Of a stretch of 64,000 bases of DNA, positions 7,533 to 16,874 are shown one piece after another. The notes beneath the pieces are model-generated. The model did no database searches. It was not told where the DNA came from and saw only the letters and a program-made list of their open reading frames with translations. This stretch comes from Geminocystis sp. NIES-3708 (GTDB taxonomy: Bacteria; Cyanobacteriota; Cyanobacteriia; Cyanobacteriales; Cyanobacteriaceae). Every line of letters starts with the position of its first letter. Position 1 is the first letter of the stretch. The stretch spans positions 991,656 to 1,055,655 of the forward strand of contig NZ_AP014815.1 of assembly GCF_001548095.1 (NCBI RefSeq), in the 5' to 3' direction. The translations under genes and the position numbers were made by a program.

Positions 7533-9389
7533 ATGTTGAAAAAATTTTATCAATCTAAATTTTTATTATTGATTTTTTTATCAGTTTTTATAGTTAATTT
7601 TATTGGTAATATTCCTAATATTATTAAAGGTAAATTTTTAAATCCTGTTTTTGCTCAATCTGAATCTTTAACAATCATTGCAAAAGGTAAAGATGTCATA
7701 ATCAATCAAAAAACTGTCAATCTTCCTTGGTTACAGTGGCAAGAAGGAAGTGAAATCCATACAGGAATTGCTGATATGAGTGCAGAAGCCGTCTTAGGCA
7801 TAGAATTAATGAACACAACAAATACAAAAAAACAGCCTATTCATTGGTTTAATTATCATAATACTTTATCGACTCAATTTATAAATCCTTATCGTTATTT
7901 AGATATTACTAATTTAACTAAAACTACTTTCCTTCAAATTAATAACAACAATAATATTTTAGAATTAAATCTTCCTCCCAGTCAAGTTAATAAAGTTTAT
8001 GAAATTCCAGTAACTAACGGTAAAAAAATTATTATTGAATTAGATAAACCTAGTTTTTTCCAAGTAAGTCAAGGAAAAGATCAAGCAATTATTTCCATTA
8101 ATGGTCAACCTAGTAATACATTATTTAATGATACTAAGCCTTTAAAGCCCTTAGATAATTCTGGACTTCAAGAGGAAGAAGGTGATGAAGTTAGGGAAGA
8201 TAAACAAAAGCCTAAAAATTCTTTATTTAATATTAGCAGTAAAGATGATAAAACCATTATTAATATTAACTTACCGACGGGAAATAATCTTAAAGTTACC
8301 TCTGCTAATCCTAATCTTTTATTAGTTGATATAAATCCTTCAGCTCTTACTACAAGAGATATTAGTTGGAATAATGATTTATTTTTGAGTAAGAAGTATA
8401 TCAGCTTAAATAATAATAAAGATTTATTTTTAGTATCTGCTCTAACTTTTAATATTAAGAATTTTAATATAGATTTACAACCAATTTTAGCTAATAATAA
8501 TACTCTTATTGGTACAGCACCTCTTAAGACTACAGCTCAAAACTTAGAAGCAATGGCAGCTATTAATGGGGGGTTTTTTAACCGTAATAATCAGTTGCCT
8601 TTAGGTGCGATAAAAAATCGTGATAATTGGCTATCAAGTCCCATTTTAAATCGTGGTATTATGGCATGGAATGATGTGGGAGAAGTCAATTTTGATCGGA
8701 TAATGCTAGAGGAAGTTGTTACTACCGATAAAGGAAATCGCTTTATAAATAGTTATATCAATAGTGGTTATATTCAAGCAGGAGTTGCTCGTTATACTTC
8801 TAATTGGGGCATCAATTATAAAACTCTTAGTGATAATGAAATTATCTTTGTTGTTGAAAATAATATTGTTAAAGATAAAATTGTCGGCACAAAAGCAGGA
8901 GAGGATTCTATCGCTATTCAACCCAAAAATTATCTTTTGGTATTCAGAAGTGCCAAAACTCTAGCAGAAAAACTAGATATTAATGATCAAATTACTTTAA
9001 ATACGGGTACAATTCCCTCTAATTTTGCTAAATATCCTTATATTATTGGTGCTGGACCTCTTTTACTCTTAAATCGTCAAATTATCTTGAATGGAGAAGG
9101 TGAAAAATTTAGTAAAGCTTTTAATACTCAAAAAGCTTCTCGTAGTGCTATCGCTGTGGATAATCAAGGTAGAATTTTATTAGTCGCAGTACATAATAAG
9201 ATAGGTGGTTTAGGTGCTACTTTATCGGAATTTGCGGAAATTTTACAAAAAATGGGGGCTGTATCAGCGTTGAATTTAGATGGTGGTAGTTCAACACAAA
9301 TGTATTTAGGTGGAGAAATTATTGATCGTTCTCCAGCCACTGCTGCAAGAGTTCATAATGGTATAGGGGTTTTTTATCGTCAAAAATAG
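7533..9389 (+). CDS. Exported phosphodiester glycosidase (NAGPA-domain) family protein
   Basis: A 618-residue protein. The N-terminal ~42 residues form a long hydrophobic leader ending PVFAQS, a signal peptide or anchor. Residues ~45-270 are a low-complexity beta-rich region resembling AMIN-type modules. From ~290 to the end is the NAGPA catalytic-like domain: AAINGGFFN at ~345, a SRSAIAVD strand, and the hallmark LNLDGGSSTQMYLGG near 575, ending VHNGIGVFY. Known members remove GlcNAc from phosphodiesters, and bacterial ones act on envelope glycans. The asparagine, aspartate and glycine residues of the motif are intact, so activity in the periplasm or envelope is likely. The substrate is unknown. 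Confidence 0.88.
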   Translation: MLKKFYQSKFLLLIFLSVFIVNFIGNIPNIIKGKFLNPVFAQSESLTIIAKGKDVIINQKTVNLPWLQWQEGSEIHTGIADMSAEAVLGIELMNTTNTKKQPIHWFNYHNTLSTQFINPYRYLDITNLTKTTFLQINNNNNILELNLPPSQVNKVYEIPVTNGKKIIIELDKPSFFQVSQGKDQAIISINGQPSNTLFNDTKPLKPLDNSGLQEEEGDEVREDKQKPKNSLFNISSKDDKTIININLPTGNNLKVTSANPNLLLVDINPSALTTRDISWNNDLFLSKKYISLNNNKDLFLVSALTFNIKNFNIDLQPILANNNTLIGTAPLKTTAQNLEAMAAINGGFFNRNNQLPLGAIKNRDNWLSSPILNRGIMAWNDVGEVNFDRIMLEEVVTTDKGNRFINSYINSGYIQAGVARYTSNWGINYKTLSDNEIIFVVENNIVKDKIVGTKAGEDSIAIQPKNYLLVFRSAKTLAEKLDINDQITLNTGTIPSNFAKYPYIIGAGPLLLLNRQIILNGEGEKFSKAFNTQKASRSAIAVDNQGRILLVAVHNKIGGLGATLSEFAEILQKMGAVSALNLDGGSSTQMYLGGEIIDRSPATAARVHNGIGVFYRQK

Positions 9390-9465
9390 AAGAAAATTAA
9401 TAGTTAATAATGGAGAATTGAAGAACAAATTTCCAATTTTGATTAGTATTCTCTATTCTTGATTT

Positions 9466-11277
9466 TTATGGGTGAAAATAAGCATAGATAATTTGAGCTA
9501 AATTTTCGCCGATGCCTGATACTTCTTGCAATTGTTTAATGGTAGCTTGTCGGATATAATCAATGGAATTAAAATGGGCTAACAATAGTTTTTGACGTTC
9601 AAATCCTAACCCATTAATCTCATCCAAAATTGATCTTCTACTAGCTTTTAATCTTTGTTGTCGATGAAAAGTAATGGCAAAACGATGAGCTTCATCTCTT
9701 AATCTTCTTAATAACTGTACACCTATTTGTTCAGAATTAGTTGGCAACGGCTGTGATTGATTTGGTAAAAAAATTTCTTCTCTTTTTTTTGCTAAACTAA
9801 TAACATTAATTTTTGATAATAAATTTATTTCTTCTAACACTTCACAAACAGAAGAAAGTTGTCCTTTTCCACCATCTATCATCACTAAATCTGGGAATTC
9901 TTCGCTCTTATAAAACCGTCTTTTAATTACTTCTTGAAGAGAGGCAAAATCATCAGAATGTCCTATTTTTATATCAGGATTCTGTATCTTATAATGACGA
10001 TAATGTTGTTTAGCGGGTAAACCATCAATAAACACAACCTTAGAAGCTACAGCATTTGAGCCTTGTATATGGGAAATATCATAACCTTCGATTCTTCTCG
10101 GTAAGCTAGGTAAATCTAAAAGATTAGCTAAATCTTCCATGGCTTGTAAATTTCCCTGACTGAATTTTTGACTTCTTTCTAACTCAATTTGAGCATTTCT
10201 TTCAACCATAGAAATTAACTCCGCTTTTTGTTGTTTTTGAGGAGTAATAATAGTAATTTTTTTGCCTTTTTTTTCCCTGAGCCAATTCGTAAAAATTTCT
10301 TCATCAGGTAAAGCATATTGAACTAAAATTTCTGAAGGTATTTCCACTGACTCAATATGACTATAATGTTCTTCTAAAACTCTTTCTAAAATCTCACCTT
10401 TTTCATCATTATTATTATTATCAGTAAAAAATCCCAATCTACTTATTAAACGTCCTGCCCGAATCTGAAATAATTGAACACAACTATGACTATCATCTTG
10501 GGCTAAAGCAATAGCATCACGGGAAACAGTATCGTCAGATAATGCTACTTTTTGGCTAGAAAATAATTGTTGCAAACTAAGAATTTGATCTCGATATTTA
10601 GCCGCTTTTTCAAAGTCTAAATTCTCAGCATTTATTTCCATTTGCTTTGTTAAATTTTTAATTAATTCATCTGTTCTTCCCTGAAAAATTAAGGCAATTT
10701 TATTAATAATTTCCCGATAATTTTCAGAAGTAATTAAATTTTGACAGACTCCGGGGCATTTCCCAATATCATAATTTAAACAAGGGCGATTTTTATATAA
10801 AGGCTTTGATCTTTGTCTGAGGGGAAAAGTGCGTTTAATAATCTCAAGAGTTTCTCTTAATTTTCCACTGTCAACATAAGGACCATAATAACGATCTAGT
10901 TTACTATTTAAGCGTCTTTTGCGAGTAATAAAAATTCGAGGATAAGTTTCTGACCAAGTAATACAAACGTAAGGATACTTTTTGTCATCTTTGAGTAGAA
11001 CGTTAAAATGAGGTTGATGTTGTTTAATTAAATTAGCCTCTAAAGCTAAGGCTTCGGCTTCAGTATCGGTGACAATAAACTCAATATCTCGAATTTGTGA
11101 CACCATTAAAGCGATACGATTAGTATGTTTTTGAGAAGATATAAAATAAGATTTAACTCTTTTTTTCAAGTTTTTCGCTTTACCAATATAAATAATATTA
11201 CTTTCTTTATCTTTCATAAAATATACTCCAGAATCAGAAGGCAAGTGTGTTAGTAAAGTTTCTATTTGTCCTATCAT
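9466..11277 (-). CDS. uvrC: UvrABC excinuclease subunit C
   Basis: A 603-residue protein, normal UvrC length. It makes the dual incisions around DNA lesions in nucleotide excision repair with UvrA and UvrB. The GIY-YIG nuclease is at residues 14-95 ([20 protein letters not shown]). A four-cysteine cluster follows near residue 165-178 ([14 protein letters not shown]). The UVR UvrB-binding motif is at ~207-240 ([11 protein letters not shown]). The RNase H-like 3' nuclease domain contains [10 protein letters not shown] and [10 protein letters not shown], and C-terminal helix-hairpin-helix motifs ([16 protein letters not shown]) bind DNA. It is a single gene, convergent with the NAGPA gene. Confidence 0.97.
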   Translation of the reverse strand: MIGQIETLLTHLPSDSGVYFMKDKESNIIYIGKAKNLKKRVKSYFISSQKHTNRIALMVSQIRDIEFIVTDTEAEALALEANLIKQHQPHFNVLLKDDKKYPYVCITWSETYPRIFITRKRRLNSKLDRYYGPYVDSGKLRETLEIIKRTFPLRQRSKPLYKNRPCLNYDIGKCPGVCQNLITSENYREIINKIALIFQGRTDELIKNLTKQMEINAENLDFEKAAKYRDQILSLQQLFSSQKVALSDDTVSRDAIALAQDDSHSCVQLFQIRAGRLISRLGFFTDNNNNDEKGEILERVLEEHYSHIESVEIPSEILVQYALPDEEIFTNWLREKKGKKITIITPQKQQKAELISMVERNAQIELERSQKFSQGNLQAMEDLANLLDLPSLPRRIEGYDISHIQGSNAVASKVVFIDGLPAKQHYRHYKIQNPDIKIGHSDDFASLQEVIKRRFYKSEEFPDLVMIDGGKGQLSSVCEVLEEINLLSKINVISLAKKREEIFLPNQSQPLPTNSEQIGVQLLRRLRDEAHRFAITFHRQQRLKASRRSILDEINGLGFERQKLLLAHFNSIDYIRQATIKQLQEVSGIGENLAQIIYAYFHP

Positions 11278-11393
11278 AAAGTTTGGGTTGATCTTAAATA
11301 TCTTATTAATTAAAATAAATTATAAATTATGTTTCTTCTTGTTCGTATCAAAAATAAATATTAGATTAGCTTCAAATTTTGATTATTACTCAT

Positions 11394-11416
11394 AAAAAAG
11401 GGGACTATTATCCCCT
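11394..11416 (-). terminator. Rho-independent terminator after the DUF1830 gene
   Basis: On the minus strand AGGGGA pairs with TCCCCT around a six-base loop, and the stem is followed directly by a run of six T. It lies about 100 bp downstream of the DUF1830 gene stop and before uvrC, so it should separate the two transcripts. Confidence 0.75.
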
Positions 11417-11513
11417 CATAATTTTATTTTAAATAGTTTTTATAATATAAATTAGCTCAGTTAAAATCTATCAAAATAATCACAATAAACAGATAGTTAT
11501 AATTCAGTTAATT

Positions 11514-11873
11514 TTAAGCAACAATGGCTTCCACATCAGAATTATTATTTCTGTCTTTATTGATATTAACGATGGAATCTTCCTCTCCATTTTCGGTTGA
11601 GACTTTTTGCTCAGTTACACATAAACGTTTACAAGAAATTGTATCTGAGAGAATAGCACTAGCCATCATTCCTGAATGAATTTCTAATAATGCCTCTGGT
11701 AAAGCCTCAAATACTAATCTTTGTCCCGGAAATACCACCCTCTCAAAATACCAATTACTTATATTTGTGATCCTAGCTATTTGAATTTGACTGGTAGCGT
11801 TAACATAACAACATAAAATAGCATCATTTTCATTGTGAGGAATTGCATCTAGTATTTGAGCCATGATGATCAT
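11514..11873 (-). CDS. DUF1830 domain-containing protein
   Basis: A 119-residue cyanobacterial protein of unknown function. The diagnostic DUF1830 core spans residues ~12-80: DAILCCYVNATSQIQIARI, then WYFERVVFPGQRLVFEA and LLEIHSG. The C-terminal ~35 residues are polar and acidic, probably disordered. Two in-frame ATG starts lie nine bases apart (11873 and 11864); the shorter form begins MAQILDAIP as I would expect of relatives. It is monocistronic, with a strong terminator downstream. Confidence 0.85.
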   Translation of the reverse strand: MIIMAQILDAIPHNENDAILCCYVNATSQIQIARITNISNWYFERVVFPGQRLVFEALPEALLEIHSGMMASAILSDTISCKRLCVTEQKVSTENGEEDSIVNINKDRNNNSDVEAIVA

Positions 11874-12107
11874 TAGTTTTTTAAAATTGAATTTATCTTT
11901 ATACTGTATAAGCTAACATTCCTTGATCCCAATTAGTTGTAAAGATGATTACCAATTTAATTGAATTTTCTTTTTAATCTTTTTTTGATGATAATTATAG
12001 ATAATTATTAAAATAATATTAAGTTTTTTTTAAGGTTAAATTAATAGTAACTATTGATTATTCATTCTTATTGTAAAATTGAAAAGCTAACATTCAACTT
12101 TTAAAAA

Positions 12108-12647
12108 ATGGAATTATCCTTAGATTTTGGTAGTTATACGATATGGTCAATCTATACAACCATTGCTTTTTCGATTTTGGCGATTCTGGGTTTTATTTTC
12201 AAATGGGGTTTTCGTTTTCGTTTAGTCGGTGCAACGGGATTTATGGCAGTATTAACTATCGGTTTATTCGCCCTTAGTTTTGGTTTATTTAGTCGCACAG
12301 AAATACCGAATGCTCTTCGATTTAATTTGGTTTATGATACTGGTGCAAATCAAGCTGTCATTACCGTGCCTTCTACTATTACCCCTACTCAATTAGAAGC
12401 CACTTTACAACAAGCCGCAATTGATTTATTCTCCTATGGTAGAACTTCTTCTAATGGAGATAGTCAGCTTACCATTAGGGCTAGAACACAGATTCATCAA
12501 GATCAAGTTACTTATCCTTTATATCTGGGTCAAATTCGACGTTCTTTAGTTCAAAAAGATGATAATAATCCTACTATAACTATTTTTAAAGAGAGCTTTG
12601 CAAAGATGCAAACTCTTACTGATTCTTCGAAAAACAATATTATGTGA
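12108..12647 (+). CDS. ycf51: Ycf51 family protein (DUF2518)
   Basis: A 179-residue membrane protein found in cyanobacteria and some plastid genomes. Two transmembrane helices lie in residues ~12-65 (TIWSIYTTIAFSILAILGF and ATGFMAVLTIGLFALSFGLF). A soluble domain follows: LRFNLVYDTGANQAVITVPS, TPTQLEATLQQAA and the conserved YPLYLGQIRRS. The molecular role is not established. It stands alone with a 234-bp AT-rich leader, and a 60-residue gene follows on the same strand after 86 bp. Confidence 0.85.
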   Translation: MELSLDFGSYTIWSIYTTIAFSILAILGFIFKWGFRFRLVGATGFMAVLTIGLFALSFGLFSRTEIPNALRFNLVYDTGANQAVITVPSTITPTQLEATLQQAAIDLFSYGRTSSNGDSQLTIRARTQIHQDQVTYPLYLGQIRRSLVQKDDNNPTITIFKESFAKMQTLTDSSKNNIM

Positions 12648-12733
12648 TCTTAGTTACAATAGTATGAGCTAGAATTGAGTTATCTTAATTTAAGATCAGC
12701 AATTAAGTCACTCTTACCAAAACGAAAATATTT

Positions 12734-12916
12734 ATGGCTATATCAACTATTTCGAGTAATCTAGGACAAGATCAAGAAATCTGGAACAATCTCAAACAGG
12801 CGATCGCCAAAAGCTCTGGTTTCAAGCGTTGGCAGAAAGAAAATAAATTAGAAATTAATATTGAAGATCAAGTAAAACAGTATTTACGTTCAACCCTTGA
12901 AGCATTGGCTTATTAA
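12734..12916 (+). CDS. Small conserved cyanobacterial protein of unknown function
   Basis: A 60-residue soluble protein: MAISTISSNLGQDQEIWNNL then an AIAKSSGFKRWQKE helix and an EDQVKQYLRSTLEALAY tail. The sequence is mostly helical and charged, with the regular composition of a real protein, and it contains a HIP1 octamer. I recall similar ~60-residue proteins in other cyanobacteria. A good rho-independent terminator lies 23 bp after the stop, which supports a true transcription unit. Confidence 0.72.
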   Translation: MAISTISSNLGQDQEIWNNLKQAIAKSSGFKRWQKENKLEINIEDQVKQYLRSTLEALAY

Positions 12917-12939
12917 AGATTTTTGCAGACAAAATTTAT

Positions 12940-12969
12940 GACACGGAAGTTAAATCTGTGTCTTTTTTT
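12940..12969 (+). terminator. Rho-independent terminator after the 60-residue gene
   Basis: GACACGG pairs with CTGTGTC (one G-T pair) around a nine-base loop, followed by seven T. It is 23 bp downstream of the stop at 12916. Confidence 0.8.
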
Positions 12970-13014
12970 GTCTTATTGATTATGAATTGTTTTTAATATC
13001 GCAATTATTACAAT

Positions 13015-13207
13015 CTCAGTTCGACAGAAGAAAAGTTGTGAAAACAAGACAGGTGGACAAGTGGACAAGGAGACAGGTAGAAAAATTCCTAATATTTGTA
13101 CACGTTAAAATAATTTTATTGATTCATGCAAGATATAATCTCCCTGTCTTCCTGTCTAGCTGTCAATGAGAGTTAATCATCACCGATAATTTTATATCGA
13201 ACTCAGG
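13015..13207. repeat. MITE-like intergenic repeat, copy B
   Basis: Same family and orientation as copy A. It starts CTCAGTTCGACAG, has GACAGGTGGACAAGTGGAC near 13050, an AATATTTG core, then CCCTGTCTTCCTGTC and ends TATATCGAACTCAGG. This copy keeps the clearest ends: CTCAGTTCGA on the left and TCGAACTCAG on the right, inverted repeats of each other. It occupies the spacer between the 60-residue gene and the pdhC stop. The frame at 12987-13169 is a by-product. Confidence 0.8.
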
Positions 13208-13220
13208 TTATCTGCTGTCT

Positions 13221-14483
13221 TTATAGAGTTAAAGATTGAACATCAGTTTCAATTAATTTCGCTAAATCTTGTAAAAATGCTGCCGCATCCGCACCATAAA
13301 TAATTCGGTGATCACAGGTGATATTTACTGACATTTGATTTTTAACACCAAATAACCCGTCACCATTGGCTACAACCGTAGGAGAAGCACCACCGATGGC
13401 GAGAATTGAGCCTAATCCGGGAGGCAAAATGGCGGTGAAATTACTAACACCAAACATACCTAAATTAGATAGGGTAAAAGTGCCCGTGGTATATTCATCT
13501 GGTTGTAACTGTTTTGCACGAGCACGGTTAACCAAATCTTGCCAATTACGTGCTAAGGAATAAATATCAATTTGATCGGCATTTTTAATAACAGGAGTAA
13601 TTAAACCACCATCAGGCATAGCTACGGCTACGGCAATATTAATACTTTCGTTATACTTAATACCTGCTTCACTGAAACTAGCATTAACAACAGGATGTTT
13701 TTGTAAAGTAACAGCTACAGCTTTCGCTAATAAAGCAGTCATTGTTACCCCTTTCGATTTAATTTTACGATAAAGACTATCTAATTGATCGGTGTTAATA
13801 CTATAACTAACTTGAAAGGTGGGTACTTGTAAACTAGCCATCATATTTCGTATGACAGCCTGTTGTAAAGTGTTAAAAGGTATAGTTTGCCCTGCTAAAT
13901 TATTAACTGGAATAGGTGCTGGAGCAATACTGGGTGTAGCAGTAACAGTGGCAATAACAGGACTAACTTTCGGTGTTTGAGGAACTTTTCCAGCTAATTT
14001 TTCCACATCTTCCGCAATAATACGTCCATTAAGACCAGTACCAACAATATTACTTAAATCAACTTTAAATTCTTTAGCTAATTTTTTGGCTCTAGGAGAG
14101 ACGACAATTCTACCATTAGTTTTAGCTGTAGTGTTAACAGTAGCAGTAACAATGGGGTCAGGTTCAGCTTTGACTTCGTTTTGAGGTGCAGGAGTAGCTT
14201 GTTGACCTTGACTAGCTTTTTGTTTGGCTTCTTCTATTTCTGCTTCTGTTTCAGCAATATAAGCGATCGCCTGTCCGACTGGGGCTTCTTCCCCCGCTGG
14301 GACTAAAATAGTAGCTAAATAACCAGAATAAAAGGATTCTACATCCATATCCGCTTTGTCTGATTCCACGACAACAACGGTTTCTCCTTTTTCAATTTTA
14401 TCTCCTGGTGCTTTTTCCCATGAAACGATCTTCCCTTCTGTCATTGTTGAACTAAGGGCAGGCATAAAAATATCGTGAATCAT
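13221..14483 (-). CDS. pdhC: Pyruvate dehydrogenase E2 (dihydrolipoamide acetyltransferase)
   Basis: A 420-residue E2 subunit that transfers acetyl groups from lipoyl-lysine to CoA. Residues 1-75 are the lipoyl domain, with the lipoylated lysine in ESDKADMDVE. An Ala/Pro/Thr-rich linker follows, then the peripheral subunit-binding domain at ~125-165 (VSPRAKKLAKEFKVD, GTGLNGRIIAEDV). A second Ala/Pro linker leads to the acyltransferase domain (~190-420), with the catalytic motif DHRIIYGADAAAF near the C-terminus. Cyanobacteria also lack a classical 2-oxoglutarate dehydrogenase, so pyruvate is the likely substrate. The gene is alone, with no E1 or E3 nearby. Confidence 0.93.
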   Translation of the reverse strand: MIHDIFMPALSSTMTEGKIVSWEKAPGDKIEKGETVVVVESDKADMDVESFYSGYLATILVPAGEEAPVGQAIAYIAETEAEIEEAKQKASQGQQATPAPQNEVKAEPDPIVTATVNTTAKTNGRIVVSPRAKKLAKEFKVDLSNIVGTGLNGRIIAEDVEKLAGKVPQTPKVSPVIATVTATPSIAPAPIPVNNLAGQTIPFNTLQQAVIRNMMASLQVPTFQVSYSINTDQLDSLYRKIKSKGVTMTALLAKAVAVTLQKHPVVNASFSEAGIKYNESINIAVAVAMPDGGLITPVIKNADQIDIYSLARNWQDLVNRARAKQLQPDEYTTGTFTLSNLGMFGVSNFTAILPPGLGSILAIGGASPTVVANGDGLFGVKNQMSVNITCDHRIIYGADAAAFLQDLAKLIETDVQSLTL

Positions 14484-14795
14484 TATAATTTACAATTTAT
14501 TTTTTTTATTCATCAAATGACTAATTATACCTTGATTGGTGGTGAAGGAAAGATTCGTAAAGAACAAAAAATGTTTAATTTTTTCTTTATAACACTAGGT
14601 TAATTAAAGAAAAGAGGAAAATATTGTCAGAGAGAAAAATATATAGTAGAGTGGAACAAAAATCTTATAGGATCGCTATATAAAAGTTTAAAATTTATTG
14701 TTGTTTTCTGGCAATTTAAGTAATAGTCAGTTAACTTAATATTTGTGCTTACACAAGCAAAATTATCTGGAAATCAAACTTAGGAGATATATTCT
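14484..14795. other. 312-bp divergent promoter region between pdhC and the CAAD gene
   Basis: An AT-rich spacer that must hold both divergent promoters. I see no RNA gene or repeat. A small inverted repeat, TTGTG-CTTA-CACAA, is at 14743-14756, about 40 bp before the CAAD start. It could be an operator or an mRNA leader hairpin, but this is not strong evidence. AGGAG ending 11 bp before ATG 14796 serves as the ribosome binding site. Confidence 0.4.
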
Positions 14796-15233
14796 ATGGA
14801 ATCTCAATCTTATGAGCAAGAGACTCAATTTAACGAATCTACTGCACAATTAAATGATGACATCCCCGGTGTCATTACTGCCGCTAAAAGACCTTCTAAC
14901 GATGAACAAGGTTGGCAAGAATGGGTAGATTTAGTGGTGGACTTTTTAGCTAAAGTGCCTGAACAATTAGGTAACTTCTTTTCTGACTATAAACAACCCT
15001 TAACTACCCTCGGTTTAATTCTCACTGCTGGTATTACTGTTTATGTAACTTTGTCAGTATTGGATGCTATCGATAATATTCCTCTTTTATCTTCTATTTT
15101 AGAATTAGTAGGTTTAGGATATTCTGCTTGGTTTGTTACTCGTTATCTATTAAAAGCTTCTACTCGTCAAGAGCTGTTTGCTGAATTTAACGGCTTAAAA
15201 CAACAAGTATTAGGCGGAAAGACTCAAGGTTAA
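14796..15233 (+). CDS. CAAD-domain (CURT1-like) thylakoid membrane protein
   Basis: A 145-residue protein. The polar N-terminus (residues 1-50) is followed by an amphipathic segment (WQEWVDLVVDFLAKVPEQLGNF), two transmembrane helices (TTLGLILTAGITVYVTLSVLDAI and ILELVGLGYSAWFVTRYLL) and a C-terminal helix (RQELFAEFNGLKQQVLGG). This is the CAAD domain also found in cyanobacterial aminoacyl-tRNA synthetases, and the architecture of CURT1 proteins that bend thylakoid membranes at grana margins or biogenesis centres. The stand-alone form here fits the CURT1-like role. A hairpin terminator follows. Confidence 0.88.
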   Translation: MESQSYEQETQFNESTAQLNDDIPGVITAAKRPSNDEQGWQEWVDLVVDFLAKVPEQLGNFFSDYKQPLTTLGLILTAGITVYVTLSVLDAIDNIPLLSSILELVGLGYSAWFVTRYLLKASTRQELFAEFNGLKQQVLGGKTQG

Positions 15234-15256
15234 TCCTTCATTGTTGTCATCATAGT

Positions 15257-15292
15257 ATAGGGGCTACACTATGCCTCTATATGTAGAATTTT
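15257..15292 (+). terminator. Probable terminator after the CAAD gene
   Basis: ATAGGGGC (15257-15264) pairs with GCCTCTAT (15273-15280), with one G-T pair and an eight-base loop, followed after a short gap by five T. The gap before the T run makes it weaker than the canonical form. Confidence 0.5.
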
Positions 15293-15391
15293 TCCTAATA
15301 AATCTTTAATTGACTGTAGTCACAAAAAATTAAACTTTCATTTTGTTTAAGCACTCTACCATAAAAAGACTGGGAGAATTAATTGTTAATT

Positions 15392-16375
15392 ATGTTTCAC
15401 TTTAGTGTCCACAATGAAGGCAATATTCCTCCTTCTCAACAATTAATTGATCAAATTCAATTTGCGATCGCCTCTCGTCAGTATCCCCCCGGTCATCGAT
15501 TACCTAGTACAAGACAACTAGCTACCATTACGGGATTACATCGCAACACAATCAGTAAAGTTTATCGGCAATTAGAAGAAAAAGGGTTAGTAGAATCTCT
15601 TCCGGGCTCTGGAATATACGTTAAACCCCAAGGAAATGAAAGTATCAAAAAATCAGAATCTCATTTGTCACGAGCTTATCTTAGCCTTCAAAAAATTGTC
15701 AAGGAAAATGTTGATGAATTACTATTACAAGGTTGTAATTTAGAACAAATTAAACAATTATTTGTAGCTGAAATTGATAGTCGATTACGCTGTAATGCTT
15801 TAGTTTTCGTTACTGTACCAATGGCGGATATTGGTGCAGGACAATTAATAGTTTTAGAACTAGAACAAGCTTTGTTAATGCCGATACAATTAGTACCGAT
15901 GGAAGAATTACATTTAATTGCAACAGAAGCCATGAGAGCCACTGTCGTTACAAGTCGTTATTTTATTCATCAAGTTTTAGAAATAGTTTCTCCTCAGTTA
16001 ACCAGAGTAATTCCCCTTGATATTTATGACTATAAAGAAGAGTTACAAATCATTAAAAAATTACCCCAAGACTCTTATTTAGGAATTGTAAGTTTAAGTA
16101 CAGGTATTTTGAGAGTAGCAGAAATTTTAGTTCATAGTCTTCGAGGAAAAGATATTACTATTCTTACTGCTCAAACAAATGACCAACAAAAATTAAAAAA
16201 TTTAGTTCGTAGTGCTTATACTATTATCTGCGATCCTAATAGTTATTTAATAGTTAAAAAAACCCTTCAACAAGTACAAGAAGATCTAATACGTCCTCCT
16301 GAAATTATTTGTAGTAATAATTATATTGGTGAAAAATCAATTAATCTTTTAAAAAGAGAATTAGGAATAAATTGA
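15392..16375 (+). CDS. GntR-family transcriptional regulator
   Basis: A DNA-binding regulator of ~327 residues. The winged-helix GntR domain covers residues ~8-75: PPSQQLIDQIQFAIASRQYPPGH, LPSTRQLATITGLHRNTIS and VYRQLEEKGLVESLPGSGIYV. The C-terminal ~240 residues contain no aminotransferase (MocR) signature and resemble effector domains of cyanobacterial GntR-like proteins, so the ligand is unknown. ATG 15392 matches the expected MFHF start. A TTG nine bases upstream is an alternative, and it is better spaced from the GGGAG at 15372, so the true start is uncertain by three residues. A HIP1 octamer is at 15464. Confidence 0.82.
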   Translation: MFHFSVHNEGNIPPSQQLIDQIQFAIASRQYPPGHRLPSTRQLATITGLHRNTISKVYRQLEEKGLVESLPGSGIYVKPQGNESIKKSESHLSRAYLSLQKIVKENVDELLLQGCNLEQIKQLFVAEIDSRLRCNALVFVTVPMADIGAGQLIVLELEQALLMPIQLVPMEELHLIATEAMRATVVTSRYFIHQVLEIVSPQLTRVIPLDIYDYKEELQIIKKLPQDSYLGIVSLSTGILRVAEILVHSLRGKDITILTAQTNDQQKLKNLVRSAYTIICDPNSYLIVKKTLQQVQEDLIRPPEIICSNNYIGEKSINLLKRELGIN

Positions 16376-16451
16376 TCGAAATTTTGTTATAAAATAGATT
16401 TCATCCTTATTATCAATGTTATTTTGTTAAATATTATATGATTGATCTAAA

Positions 16452-16853
16452 ATGTTAGTTAAATTTACTAAAAATCAACAAAAAATTTTACATTTACTAA
16501 AAGATTTAGATAAAGAAATTACAGCTCAAGAATTACATTTCAAAATACGTCAAAAAAACTTAAAAATTGGATTAGCAACAGTATATCGAAACTTAAAAAG
16601 TTTACATTTAAAAGGAATTATTCAAGAAAGAATTAATCCTCATGGAGAGTCTTTATATGAATTAATCAAAGATAATCATAACCATCATTTAAATTGTGTT
16701 AATTGTGGAAAATCTACTATTTTAAAAGGAGAATATTGTCCTATTAATGATAATTTAATTAACGGGTGTTTGACTGAAAATTTTAAGTTATACTATCATA
16801 CTTTAGAATTTTTTGGTTTATGTGAAATCTGTCAAAATCTAGTTAATAGTTAA
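16452..16853 (+). CDS. zur: Fur-family metalloregulator, Zur-type
   Basis: A 133-residue protein of normal Fur length. The winged helix (residues 1-70) contains GLATVYRNLKSLHLKGII, the usual recognition helix, and the following PHGESLYEL is typical. The dimer domain has HNHHLNCVNCGK, in which CVNC (with CEIC near the C-terminus) forms the structural zinc site, and YYHTLEFFGLC. This last motif is shared with cyanobacterial Zur and differs from Fur and PerR, so zinc regulation is the best guess. It lies 76 bp after the GntR gene. It is short of the histidine cluster of classical iron Fur. Confidence 0.8.
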   Translation: MLVKFTKNQQKILHLLKDLDKEITAQELHFKIRQKNLKIGLATVYRNLKSLHLKGIIQERINPHGESLYELIKDNHNHHLNCVNCGKSTILKGEYCPINDNLINGCLTENFKLYYHTLEFFGLCEICQNLVNS

Positions 16854-16874
16854 TAAAAAATAAACTAATCTTTT

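Noticed and set aside
12987-13169. A 60-residue open frame with TRQVDKWT
   Set aside because: It is generated by MITE copy B. The start has no ribosome binding site and the peptide is not protein-like.
15688-15942. An 84-residue minus-strand frame in the GntR gene
   Set aside because: It is antisense to a confident regulator, with no start signal and no recognisable domain.
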